A DNA stretch of 64,000 bases from Hyperoodon ampullatus (lineage: Eukaryota; Chordata; Mammalia; Artiodactyla; Ziphiidae): NCBI GenBank assembly GCA_949752795.1, contig OX457075.1, positions 8,972,701 through 9,036,700 of the forward strand. The letters run 5' to 3'. Under the pieces are notes generated by a model. That model did not search any database, was not told the DNA's origin, and saw only the letters and a program-made list of their open reading frames with translations. The position numbers and the translations under genes are program-made. Every line of letters starts with the position of its first letter. The stretch's first letter is position 1. This document shows positions 32,214 through 43,486 of the stretch, one piece after another.

Positions 32214-32227
32214 AATAAATATCTTTT

Positions 32228-32708
32228 GAACGAAACTGGGTCATTTGCAGAGATGTGGATGAACCTAAAGAGTGTCATACAGAGTGAAGTAAGTCAGAAA
32301 GAGAAAAACAAATATCATATATTAACACATATATGTGGAATCTAGAAAAATGGTATAGATGACCTTATTTGCAAAGCAGAACTAGAGACACAGACATAGA
32401 GAACAAATGTATGGATACCAAGAGGGAAAGGGGTGGGATGGGAGGAACTGGGAGATTGGAACTGACACATATACACTATTAATCCTATGTATAAAATAGA
32501 CAACTGATGGGAACATACTGTATAGCACGGAGAACTCTACTTAATGCACTGTGGTGTCCTAAATGAGAGGGAAATCCAAAAGGGAGGGGATACATGTATA
32601 TGTATGGCTGATTCACTTTGCTGTGCAAAAGAAGCTAACACAACATTGTAAAGCAACTATACTCCAATAAAAATTAATTAAAAAATAAAATAAAATAGAA
32701 CATCAAAA
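32228..32708 (+). mobile_element. 5'-truncated L1 3' end
   Basis: Sense L1 end: GTCATTTGCAGAGATGTGGA, AGTAAGTCAGAAAGAG, CACATATATGTGGAATCTAG, TGATTCACTTTGCTGTG, ACTATACTCCAATAAAAATT and a tail. The TSD AATAAATATCTTTT is at 32214-32227 and 32709-32722, exact over 14 bp. Confidence 0.93.
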
Positions 32709-32722
32709 AATAAATATCTTTT

Positions 32723-33200
32723 ATTTGCTTTTTCTATTTTCCTAATAAGTTAGAAAATATATATTGTATTTTAATAGTATGTACTCTCAGATATCAAGAA
32801 TCATAGACTTTCAATTCATCAGTGTAACAAAGGACATAATTTACTGCTTCTTGTCTATAAATATTAGGAAAATAGCATGTTTTACCACTCCTCCTGCACC
32901 CTCTCCACCAATTCTCTGCCTCTCAATCAACATCTTTTAAGTTTCAGTGTTCAGTTATTATTGTTTGTTAACTCTCTCCTCTTATTTTGCAATCTGTTTT
33001 TAGGAATATCCTTGAGCATATAAACCACATAATTAAATGTATTTCTATATCCAATTATGAATAATTTTTGGAAGTACTTTTTTCTTCTGCACCTTAAATT
33101 CTCATTTATATTGCAAATGTTTTCATGGTCTTCATCTTGATTGCTTTTCCTTCTTTCATTTCTTCATTGCTTCCTTCCTTCTTGAGGAAAGGCAGATCCA
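32723..33200 (-). mobile_element. Diverged L1-like AT-rich text, antisense
   Basis: Appears to continue the old antisense element broken by the L1 at 32228-32708. Resemblance is mainly in style (TGTTTTCATGGTCTTCATC, TTTCATTTCTTCATTGC). Confidence 0.35.
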
Positions 33201-34069
33201 TTCACCTGAGCAAGGGGTACATTTTGGTTGGTTCTCGTTATTGATGGCTTTCTGACTCCTCTCAAACCGCAAGCAGGAAAGCTAAATAAGACCCAAATTC
33301 CAATGTGTTATTTAGCCTCTTATTAAGAGTGGCCGACCTGAATGGTCTTTTCTATTTGGCTTCATTACCTTTCTACTAGAAACAGAGTTTAATCTGTATA
33401 GTCTGAAGCAATCTGTGGTTCTTCACTTATCAAAAATGATAAGTGAAAAACCATAGCTCTCTAAACGTAATTCTGCTACTTTCAGTCTTAAAAACTTGAG
33501 ACCTAGCATCATGCCCTTCCCGTCACAGACATCAATTATGTCTCATGTTGGAAAGTGTTTGATAGAATTATGCCAAAAGAGGGGGAGCAGCCCTGCTCTA
33601 CAGAAGTTGGCTTTCTTCTCTCTGAAAATGAAAGACCACTCCTCCCTGAGGATTTGATGGATTGAATTCTCTATCAACTTTTTTCCACGTGGTTTGTCAT
33701 TCTGCCTTAGGACTTCATCTGAGCTATGATACACAGAAATCCCCCATTAAATATGGCATATCCTACAGTCCAGGACCTAGACCTTGATTCCGTACTATTG
33801 AAAATATGCACTTTTTCTCAAAGATAAGATGAGAGGCAAATACTTAACTTTGCTTTGTCAAGGAAATGCATATATTTGTACAGATTCTCTTCTCTTCTTC
33901 AAAGAGAAATGGGCCCGTGTCCACAATCCTAAGTGATCACTGCCTCAGCAGAGGATATCTAAGAGAGGCTCACTATTCAACTAAAATTCTTCTTCCCAAG
34001 CTGATTCATGTCATTTCATGTCCCTTTCACCTCCCTAGTGTTTCCCATGTCTGTTTGTAAACAGCAATC
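33201..34069. other. Unassigned non-coding sequence
   Basis: No gene or repeat recognised. A short inverted repeat lies at about 33420-33450 (CACTTATCAAAAATGATAAGTG), a simple hairpin with no poly-U terminator context. Confidence 0.45.
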
Positions 34070-35430
34070 CTTCATCCATTCATTTGTTCAACAAATGTTA
34101 TTTCCCAGGCACTGAGTTAAGCACTGGAGATATGGCGGTGAATAATACAAGCATAGTCCTTGCTCTCACAGAACATACAGTCCAATGAGAAGAAAGCCAA
34201 TACACAAGTAAATGAACAGATAATGGAATATTTATTAAAAAGTTATGTTACTCACTATGAAGAGGGTAAAGTGAGCTGCGGCAGAGAATGCAGAAGGGAG
34301 TACTCTAAGTAAGGTGGCTACAGACTCCTAAGTTGAGAACAGTGAGAAGAAGCCAGTTTTGTGAATTGGCATGAGGATGACAATCTGTGTTCTGGGCAGA
34401 ATTGCAAGTTCGAAGCAGACATCAAGAGAGTGACTGGAGGATGGTATGAATGGATTCATAACATGCGATTTGGAGAGACTTTGGCATAAACCAAAACATA
34501 CAGATTTGGAAGGTAAAGAATATAGGATAAATTCTAAATACTGTGGGAACCACTGAAGGATTTTAAATAGAGAGTTACCTGACATGTTAAATGGGGAATA
34601 ATGTGATACATTTTTAAAATGTGATGCTGGAATGCAGAATGGAGAGGATGTAGAATAAGAGTAGAAGCAATAAGACCATTTACTTGATTACATCTCCACC
34701 CAGAAGGGGACACATTTGGAATATATTTCAGAGGTAGAATCAATAGGACTTGCCACTAGCTTGGATGGAGGATATAAAGTACAGACACAATAAGGGATGT
34801 CTTTAAGGATCTTGCATGAGCAACAGAGCAGATGACAATTCCTTTTATTAATGTATGGATGGTTGAGAAAGGAACAAATTCAGAGGTGGAGGAGAAATCA
34901 GGAGTTCACATTTGGTTGTGATACTTGGGGGAAGTCTTTGAGTCATAAGCATATACATAGAATCCAAAGTCAAATGGATGAAACACATCACCCGAGAAGA
35001 GAGTGCAGATAAGTAAAGTCCTTGGCAACTCCAACATTTACATGTTGAATAGAAGAGGAGGAGTCAGCAAAAAAACTAGTGGAGTGTGGTTATATGAAAG
35101 CCAGCAGAAGACAGTTTTCAGGAAGGGGAGGCAGTCACTTGTGTTGGAGAGGCTGAGGAAGATGATGCGTCTCCAAATTCTGTAATCACAAAGGTCACTG
35201 GCCATCTTGACAAGTGCAGTTTCCTTTGAATGGTGGGAATTGGAGGAGGAGAAAAGGGAGTTGGAAAAAAGTGTGGAGTTAAAAAATAATTTAAAATGAA
35301 GGGGAATAAACAGTGAACTGCAATTGGGCAAGCGGGGATAGCAAGTGTAGATGGTTGTTCCAAGATCTCTGTCTCTGAAGGAGGCAAAGGAAGGGGACAA
35401 TATCTCAAGGAGGACAGGAGATCAAGGAAG
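34070..35430 (-). mobile_element. Long L2-class LINE copy, antisense
   Basis: Begins at the reversed L2 3' end (CCATTCATTTGTTCAACAAATG, CCAGGCACTGAGTTAAGC, GGAGATATGGCGGTGAATAA). It continues in consensus order for more than 1 kb: AGTTACCTGACATGTTAAAT, GAATATATTTCAGAGGTAGA, CAATAGGACTTGCCACTAGC, AAGTCCTTGGCAACTCCAAC, CATCTTGACAAGTGCAGTTT. Length and order make the class call sound although individual words are diverged. Confidence 0.75.
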
Positions 35431-36016
35431 GGTTTTAAAAGATGGGAGATTCTAAAGCATGTTTATCTACTGCTCATAATGGCCCAATACAGGTGAAATT
35501 GACTAACGATGCAGTCCAAAGCGAGACTGTCTGTAAGAGTTAAGAGTTAATCACCCTGGGAAGTTCGGAAGGAATGGGATCTAGAACACAGACAAGGGAT
35601 CGGATTTTGATAACAGGAGGGAGCCTTTAGCTAGTTGTAGCAGGAAGACTGAGGAAGGAGAATGGGCACAGGTTAAGTTTCTAGTTTTATAAGACAATTC
35701 CAGACTTCACCTACCTCTCCTTGGTCAGAAGAGCAACCAAGTCCTAATTCTCCACTGCAAAACTGATATAACAAAGTCAAAGACTAAACCTATCAGATTT
35801 TCTCCTTGCTACCTGATCGGCAGAGTCTGAGATTCTAACTTTTCTAGCCACTCTCTGGAGATCAGATATCCGTTTCAGGTAACGATGCAGCAGTGGTCAT
35901 AAAAGGGAAATTTTGTTCAGCGTCTGGAATAGCTTTGCCTGCATTTACTCACTTATTTTATGTACCTGTTGCTATGAATCCTTTCTTATCAGTGTTATAA
36001 AAACTCACATTGTTTT
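35431..36016. other. Unassigned non-coding sequence
   Basis: The left part may be a continuation of the L2 copy. No gene seen. Confidence 0.4.
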
Positions 36017-36031
36017 AGTGATCAGGATTTT

Positions 36032-36271
36032 TTTTTTAATATTTATTTATTTTTTGGATGCGTCGGGTCTTAGTTGCGGTGCACGGGATCTTTTGGGCGT
36101 GCAGGCTTCTCTCTAGTTGTGGAGCACGGGCTCCGCACCCCCCGGGCTCATTAGTTGCAGTGCAGGTTGCCCTGTGGCACGTGGGGATCTTAGTTCCTGG
36201 ACCAGGGATCTAACCAGCATCCCCCGCATTGCAAGACGGATTCTCAACCACTGGACCACCAGGGAAGTACC
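36032..36271 (-). mobile_element. tRNA-derived SINE, older CHR-related type
   Basis: T-rich tail, AATATTTATTTATTTTTTGG, GTCGGGTCTTAGTTGCGG, GTGGAGCACGGGCTCC, to GGACCACCAGGGAAGTACC. The interior (GGGATCTTTTGGGCGTGCAG) differs from CHR-2. The TSD AGTGATCAGGATTTT (36017-36031) / AGTGATAAGGATTTT (36272-36286) has one mismatch. Confidence 0.88.
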
Positions 36272-36286
36272 AGTGATAAGGATTTT

Positions 36287-39200
36287 AAGTTGTCACTTTT
36301 GCTTAAAAACTCTAAAAACCAGGAAGTACACAAACAGACTGAGAGAAAAATGCATTATATCTTGACTACAGAGTCTCTGAACCAAAATGCTGAGGAACAG
36401 GACAAGAGCATGGCTTGGAAGCCATTTTTGGTATGCTTTTTTAAAAAACATTTTTTACGTTCAACTACATTACATTATCATTAATGCAGTGCCACCACTG
36501 GTCTAGCTAACTGACACTGACATATCTTCTTATAACTACACGTGACAACCCACAGCCCACTAGTCAGCCAGCTTGCAGTAATATTTATGGACACCTTTGA
36601 ACTCAATCACACAGCAAGTAAGACATACAGAAGAAGGAAAAGCTATGGCACTTCTTAAATAACACTTATTTTTCCATCTTCTTAGGCATGAAGTTAAGGG
36701 TTAAATGCACATTAAAAGGGAAAAAATGTGTGCTATTAGGGAAGAGTGAACTGGGTGGTACGGTTAAAGAAAAATCTCAAGAAACATCACACAGTAGAGA
36801 ATTTTCTCTCCCCAGAATGAACCATCATTTCAGGCTTCCACCTACATATGTCAATTTAATTATAAAACAGATTTTATAAATAAGAAGCAATAATGGGGCA
36901 CTGTGTGAGTGGGTAGGTGTGTGTGTGCATGCGTGTGTAATTTTTAAATATTCAATGTGCAGATTTTGCACTCCAGAGAATTAATCAAACTGTCAGGCCC
37001 AAGACCAAAAACTGACAAGCACACACAGTGGTATGCCATGGTAACTTAGCAACCAGAGCTGAAGAGGTTAAGACAGAAATTGCTGTCATTTTCTTATATT
37101 TAAGAATTTCTACCTGATGCTCTCCCTGCTCACGCCCACCTCCCAATCACACATTCTGATTCCTCCAGGTGGCTGTTCACTGAATCAGATCTTTTATGTA
37201 TTTTAATGATCTTGTGTTTGACAATTTCTATTTGTAGAGATGAGGAATCACCTACCGAGTACAGAATTTCAGAGCACCTGTGGATACTTCAGTGATCAAA
37301 AGTATGTCTTTTGTGCATAACACAGGTGTCACCAACCATCATTTCCCATGAGATCACGAAACATACATACATTATGGGCAATTCCTATATATAAGTAAAG
37401 CACTCGAGGGACATAGCCAGTTCCATGCCAGGTCTGTTCTGGTTCTAAATAGTAATTACCTCTGCCAGGATGACAGTTTTGCAGCAGCCCCTGAACGGAC
37501 ACCATTATAGAGCATTCATATAGTAGGGCCTCTACGTCAAGGAAATTCTGTCTTAAAATATATAAAGGAGTTGTTTATCTTGAGGCTTGAGCAAAGAGCA
37601 AAAATTAAATATTTGTAAACAAAAGAGGGAAAAAAAGCATTACTAGGGTACTTCAAATGCTGATCTATTTAACAGTTTACGTAATGCCCCAATGGCCTTG
37701 AATTAGTGAGAAGACAGAGGGAATGACTTATTTCATCCCTCCAACCTCATCAACATTGGCCTGTCTACTGAGTAGACAGTTCTCACATGAAGGAAAGGGG
37801 GCTTATTTGAGGGTGGCGATGGCAAAGGTGAAGTACCACCAACTGCATGATTCTCCTTTCCTATTACTGCCCTAGGACAAGCTGTTGATGAAATCATATG
37901 GTTTTTCTTATGACAGATGTGGCTGGTGACAGAGTGAAGATTAGTAATCCCTCTTGACTGTAGCAAGATTGTGTTGGATTTTTGGTGAGCCTTCTGAAAA
38001 AAAAGGTCAGAATCTCAAAGTACTGTGTAAATAAGAAGAATGCCAATAATAGCAGTTCCATTTTACGACTTGATAAATACTCAGTTCTCTTCGTTTTTCC
38101 TGGCCCTGCCCCTGTCCACCCAAAAAAGTGTGACTGCCGCACTGGCCCATCTTTCCCAAGAGCGTTAAACTCAGAAGCAGGATTTGAATGTTCATTGGTT
38201 TATTTACTCTTAAGATGAACAAGAACTTAATTATTGGTTCATTGTTATATCTTAATTAAGAAGACATAGTTAAATCATTCTAGAAATAAAAATATTCTGG
38301 GGCCAGGATTTACTCGAAATAACAAGGTTATTTAACATATAATTTTTTGTTTGCTGTTACTGTGTTATATCATAGTTCTCTCAGTTCATAAAGACATTAA
38401 TAATATTGACACTTTTTAAATGTTTTTCCCCATTTCCTATGTGAGATGGTCTGTTAGATTTATGGAAGCCATATATATGAGCAGAGATATGTAGTTTTAA
38501 ATATAACAAAGCAAAAGAAAAGCTATGAGGCTTCTTCTTTGTGTCTTCCTACAGTGATTTGTACTTTTCTTTTTTTTGGGGGGGGGAGTATGTACTTCCT
38601 GAGCCTCAAAAGTCACTGGCTACAGATACCTGTGCTTGTGTATGACACCCAGTGATCATCATACTAGGTTTTACTACCCACACGTGAGATAGTTTTCTTT
38701 TCCTCTCATTGGTGAGGCTATTTCACAATGCATTTTCTCACTGTGTAGTCATTTATGTTTTCATTCATATAAGGAGTATTAATTGAGCTCCTTTGGGAAC
38801 AGTTTCCAGTCTCAGAAAGAAATAGATCAGTTTCCTTGCCCAGAGCCAAAAGTAGATGGGATAAGGCATTCCACATGAACCCAGCCAGGGCTATGCTTTC
38901 TCTGAGGTCTGCTCCACACTTGGTCAAAGGACACAGTGGTCATCTTTCTTGTCCTCTAAGTAAACGACACCCAAAGAGAGGCAATGTACGCCTCGTCCAT
39001 TGTGTAAGATGATTCCCTGGAATATGGGAAAAAATATTAGAACTTTCCTTAATATTTTTTTATTCAGCGAAAGGAAAGAAATTATGTATAGAATCACATT
39101 AGCTCATTCTCACTTTTTTCCTGCTTTCATGGGATCACATGGTGTATGAAGTGCCCAGAAGAAAGAGGAGCCTGCCACGCAGATGGTTCAACAGCGGCAT

Positions 39201-39944
39201 CCCCTTTTAGAGTGTCGCAATACTGTGCAGTTTACATTTGCCCACTTAATTTATGCATATGGATTTATGCAATATATTGTGTAGTTTTAACTAAACTAAC
39301 CCTTAAAAATATACAACTGGCTTAACATATTCCCGAATAAAAACACTGCTGACTAAAGACCATAATGCAAGTACAAGGGAACAACAAAAACTGGTGAAGT
39401 TGACGATCTACCTTTCCTGCATATTTTCTTTGTAAATTTTACAAGGGGAAAAAAATGGCAATGTAATGAGGGCTCCCAAGAAGTTACCAGAATTTTTAGA
39501 AATTATTAAGAAAAGCCTTTAAAATATGGATTTATATTCACTATCAATGGATGTCATTAGCTGTGCTTCCTAATGAATTCTAGCCTAAGTGAATTAGGTT
39601 CCTTATGATGTATGCTAATGCCAATATTCTATGCATATGCATATAATTTATGAATAAATATGTATACATTTACCAGGGTGCATATTCCCAAAAAAATGCT
39701 ACAACTGCAAGCAATCACGCTGTAGTTCCTTTTTTGCCTTTAGTGATCACTCCAGGTACTTTGGCGCCAGGGGCTGAGCCACCTTGACTATCTATCCCTT
39801 GAACCAGTATTGATCTGCTTTTTTGTTCACAGGTCTTCTCCTGACCCAGAACAGATTACGTATCAAATCCTGAAGAAACCTCTTGATTTTACTGTGAAGA
39901 ATCGTTTCACTAATGCCGCATACAATACTGTCTCCCGCTAAATT
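36287..39944. other. Low-repeat non-coding stretch (3.6 kb)
   Basis: I recognise almost no transposon here. Minor features are a GT-rich imperfect repeat (about 36905-36940), a G-run at 38577-38587 and an RFX-like motif at 37041-37053. Overlapping small ORFs at 37733-38222 lie on both strands and lack any domain. The scarcity of repeats relative to flanks makes this the best place to look for conserved regulatory DNA. Confidence 0.45.
37041..37053 (+). promoter_or_regulatory. RFX/X-box-like motif
   Basis: GTAACTTAGCAAC fits GTNRCC(N0-3)RGYAAC with one mismatch (T for the last C of the first half-site) and a one-base spacer. A single short match is weak evidence for function. Confidence 0.15.
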
Positions 39945-39959
39945 TACAATGTATCTTTT

Positions 39960-40164
39960 TTTTTTTTTTTTTGCGGTACGCGGGCCTCTCACTGTTGTGG
40001 CCTCTCCCGTTGAGGAGCACGGGCTCCGGACGCGCAGGCTGAGCGGCCATGGCTCACGGGCCCAGCCACTTCGCGGCATGTGGGATCTTCCCGGACCGGG
40101 GCACGAACCCGTGTCCCCTGCATCGGCAGGCGGACTCTCAACCACTGCGCCACCAGGGAAGCCC
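39960..40164 (-). mobile_element. CHR-2 SINE
   Basis: T-tail, TGCGGTACGCGGGCCTCTCA through CCACCAGGGAAGCCC. Perfect 15-bp TSD TACAATGTATCTTTT at 39945-39959 and 40165-40179. Confidence 0.96.
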
Positions 40165-40179
40165 TACAATGTATCTTTT

Positions 40180-40536
40180 CTCTATGGCCTTTTCCTATTT
40201 TTGCCTAGAAAGGCTGTCAGCCATTGTACTTAAGTGTGGCTGGCTTATATTTTCCTGCATCAAATACTTATTAACTACCTGCCATGTCCCCCTCTGTGTC
40301 ACTGTGCACTACGCACCGTTCCTCAACCAAGCGCATCCAAGCAGCTGACGTTCTCAGGGCATCCCCGAAGTCACATGTTGGACCACAAACATCTCACAAA
40401 CGGGCCACCCACGCCCACACAGAGGTCATGGCCAACCCGGGATTTCCCGCCATGGATGCCTCTTTCCCAAAGCCCATTTCTTCAGTCTCCTGGCTGGCTC
40501 GCAAACTGTTGCTCCCCAACCTCCTAAGGAGCTTCC
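40180..40536. other. G+C-richer unassigned sequence
   Basis: Overlapping ORFs on both strands (40234-40527, 40284-40550) reflect high G+C, not a recognisable protein. It may be non-LTR flank or part of an ERV remnant. Confidence 0.35.
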
Positions 40537-40540
40537 CCAG

Positions 40541-40952
40541 TGAAATCTGAAATTGGTTCCCATAACCAGAGGGCAGGGAGAAACCGAAGAAAGAGGCAGC
40601 CACTCACACTGGTGGGCAGCAGGTTTAATAAGCAAGGGAACTTACATACGGGCAGCAGGTTTAATAAGCAAGGGAACTTACATGTCTTGGTACCGCCAGA
40701 CAGCAGATCTCAGCACCCTCCGGCCAGAATCTTAAGTTTTTATAGAGGCTTTAACAGGGTTCAGTCATGTACACCATCCAGATGGGCTCTACAGCATATG
40801 CTGCTCTCTCAAGGCTGCCTCCTTAAAAATGGCTCCCACTGTGGGCAGATGGTACATTTCAAGGATGGGGCGTGGCCGAGGAACCTCCGATTGCCCGGAT
40901 CCAGCTCGCAGGTCAACCCGCGGTCACGTCCTGTCAATGACTTCCTCCACCA
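40541..40952 (-). mobile_element. ERV-like solo LTR
   Basis: On the minus strand the block reads: G+C-rich U3-like DNA, TATAAAAACTTAAG (about 40731-40744), then about 60 nt later CTTGCTTATTAAACCTGCTG (ATTAAA signal), followed by a C/T-rich U5-like stretch. This is the layout of a gammaretrovirus-type (class I) LTR. Possible ends are TG...CA with a 4-bp CCAG repeat (40537-40540, 40953-40956). The right copy overlaps the start of a MER20, so that boundary is uncertain. No internal retroviral genes adjoin. Family not identified. Confidence 0.5.
40614..40685. repeat. 36-bp tandem duplication within the LTR
   Basis: GGGCAGCAGGTTTAATAAGC is the start of two direct 36-bp units (40614-40649 and 40650-40685) that differ only in their last bases. 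On the minus strand each unit carries an ATTAAA polyadenylation-type signal, so the signal is doubled. Confidence 0.92.
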
Positions 40953-40953
40953 C

Positions 40954-41160
40954 CAGGGTTTCTCACCACTGGCGCTCCTGATACTGATGTTGATGCTTTG
41001 CTGTGGGGCTTTTCTGTGCATTGCAGGATGTTTAGCAGCATCCCTGGCCTCTCTGCACTAGATGCCGGTAGCAAGCCCTCCCCTCCCAACCAAAAATGTC
41101 TCCATATATCGCCAAGTGTGTTCTGGAGGGCAAGATCACTCCCACTTGAGAACCAATTGT
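40954..41160 (-). mobile_element. MER20 hAT DNA transposon
   Basis: Reads backwards from CAGGGTTTCTCACCACTGG through GCATTGCAGGATGTTTAGCA, GCATCCCTGGCCTCT, CACTAGATGCCGGTAGCA, ACCAAAAATGTCTCC to CACTTGAGAACCAATTG. Both diverged terminal inverted repeats are recognisable. Confidence 0.88.
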
Positions 41161-41164
41161 TTTA

Positions 41165-41500
41165 GGGCTAAACGGTAAAATAACAGATTGCTATGGTAGA
41201 AATATTAGGCAGGGAAGATTTAGATTGGGCTGTCTGAGAAAGCCACTCTGAGGAGGAGATTTACAAGCCGACACCTGAAGAATGAGAAGAAGCCAGTCTC
41301 CTAACACAGGTGGGGAAGAGCTTTCTAGGTTGCAGGAATGGCAAGTGCAAAGGCCTGAGTCTTGAGCTTGCTGGACCCCAGAAACTGAAATAAGACAGAG
41401 GTGCTGGGTTCCTGGCAAAGAGTAAGGTTGAGATGCTGGCAAAAATCACACAGGATCTTGCAGACCACTGGGAGGGTCCGTTCTGGAAAAAATCCTAATC
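41165..41500 (-). mobile_element. L2 LINE fragment, antisense
   Basis: AAAGCCACTCTGAGGAGGAG, CACCTGAAGAATGAGAAGAA, GCCAGTCTCC, TGGCAAGTGCAAAGGCCTGA and GATCTTGCAGACCACTGGGA all match reversed L2 in order. Confidence 0.82.
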
Positions 41501-42832
41501 AGCAGCCATTCTGTGCTCATTCTGTGGGCTTAGAAGAAAACTGTCATGCCTAGCTGTGTGTAGCTTTGAAGGAAATGATAATGTTGGAAGTCATAGATGA
41601 GTTCATCTCTCTAATAACTGAAGAATTTCGATTTTGGAGCCCGAGGGCAGTGACTACTGAGACGCACGTACACACACACAGGTAGAATTTACTTTATGGG
41701 TTGAAGGGTTGGTTTCTGCAGTAACTAGGTTATTAGTTAATTTAGAATTAGATATTGAATATTCAGAATATTCAGGTGTTGTTGCTAGAAATGAAAAGTT
41801 GGTGAGGGCAGAAAATTGAGATGCTGTTTCTACAACTCAGAAATTGCATTTGCCAATTTCTCTAAGAAAATATTGAGAAATTAATATGCCATGTTCCAGT
41901 TTACACAGTTAACTTTGTACAACCCCAGATCTCTAAACTGACCTGCTTTTCTGGGGAAAGTACTTGCTAGGCAGCTTCAAGTATTTGGACCTCAGTTTCT
42001 TAATCTGTAAAATGCTGGGCTCTTTAAGGCATACTGAATATCTAAGATGCTTTAATTCTCTGATCTTTTATATTTTGCCACCTCAAAGTAAATATAATTT
42101 AATTTTTTCATGAAATCTTCATGACTATGTAGAGTAATTGGGCAGAAACTGTTCTCTTTGATCTCCCTATGTGGATTACTTGGATTTGAGTTTGAGATGA
42201 TCTGCAATCCCAAACTCTCTGTCGTAACTCAATTTTTTTATCAAAACCTCAGGTGAAACTGGTAGGTGCCTTTGGTCCAGGATTCAGCCGAAGTTATATC
42301 CAAGAAGAATTTGCTGAAAAGAAATAAGAAACTTTCTCGTCTGCCAAACTTTCTCATGCCTGCTGCTCTTGAAAGCTATTTCTACAGGGGAAGAAATCTA
42401 TAAACACAGATTAAAAAAAGCAACAGTTGCTTCTGTTCGAGTTCTCATCACATGTGACCTGATTTTTCAATCCTCTGTGATGTCTAGACTCTGGTTTCCC
42501 AGCGAGAGCCAAAGCAAACTGCTTTCAAGAGTCTCCATCTCTGTCTGTTTGCAAACCAGACCCCGTTTGCCCATTAGGCAGACATCTGGCATGGAGGGCC
42601 AGCACAGCTTCCTTCTAGAGCCTCAGTCTGAGGCAGGGGCCAAGCTGTACTCTGTCAGATCTCATCTGAAGATACAGAGGTCAGTGTCGGGTAGGATAAA
42701 TGGACTTGTTTCTGACACTAGGACTAAACAGAAAACATTTGGGGACAATGGCTGATACTGTTTTCTGGAGAAGGGTAAAGAGGACTGTAATCTACCAACT
42801 GCCCTTGGAAAAGCTGTGACAGGGGGAGTGAT
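41501..42832. other. Mostly unassigned sequence
   Basis: Contains a short antisense MIR-like core at about 41985-42060 (GACCTCAGTTTCTTAATCTG TAAAATG). A 128-codon ORF at 42369-42755 has no recognisable domain, splice context or promoter, and I treat it as chance. Confidence 0.4.
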
Positions 42833-42913
42833 TCTGTGTGTGGTGTGTGTGTGGTGTGTGTGTTCAGTGTGTGTGTGGTGTGTGTTTTCAGTGTGTGTGT
42901 GGGGGTGTGTGTT
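42833..42913. repeat. (GT)n microsatellite with higher-order units
   Basis: GTGTGTGTGGTG blocks alternate with TTCA or TTTTCA spacers, giving an irregular second-order repeat. Confidence 0.93.
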
Positions 42914-43270
42914 AGAGTGAATATGAGTAATTAATATCTGCAAAGTATCATCAAATCATTCTCCAATAATTCCTCTGCTCTTTCAAATCCTTGTTAACAT
43001 TTTTTTAAAAGACTTTGCAAGAAATAGCCATGTATGACCAGTCTATTTTGCTATCATTTATACCTGCTCTCTGCTGTAGTTGTTTATTGGTGCTACCTCC
43101 TGACATTTTGGACAAAAATAATACTTTCAGAGACAAATTAAAATTTTGTGTAAGGATTCTTCTATAACCTGAAAAAGAAAATTCTGCTGAGAAAATTACG
43201 ATATCTGGAGTTGTTTTAACTTAAGGTAATGTCCTTGATCATTTAAACACTCTAATAAAAATACTACTTT

Positions 43271-43478
43271 GGGGCTTCCCTGGTGGCGCAGTGGTTGAGA
43301 GTCCGCCTGCCGATACAGGGGACACGGGTTCGTGCCCCGGTCCGAGAAGATCCCACATGCCGCGGAGCGGCTGGGCCCGTGAGCCATGGCCGCTGAGCCT
43401 GCGCGTCCAGAGCCTGTGCTCCGCAACGGGAGAGGCCACAACAGTGAGAGGCCCGCGTACCGCAAAAAAAAAACAAAA
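43271..43478 (+). mobile_element. CHR-2 SINE
   Basis: GGGGCTTCCCTGGTGGCGCA to GCGTACCGC plus an A-tail with one C. Short TSD ACTACTTT (43263-43270 and 43479-43486). Confidence 0.95.
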
Positions 43479-43486
43479 CTACTTTT

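Noticed and set aside
33420..33450. Hairpin CACTTATC...GATAAGTG
   Set aside because: A short perfect inverted repeat alone is not evidence of a microRNA or terminator. The arms are only 8-10 bp and the flanks show no precursor structure.
40234..41061. ORFs of 97-173 codons in the LTR region
   Set aside because: They cross the LTR and MER20 boundaries and the 36-bp duplication, so they cannot represent one gene. No retroviral domain is seen.
42369..42755. 128-codon plus ORF
   Set aside because: No recognised domain, no splice or promoter context, and no neighbouring exon. Length is within chance for the window size.
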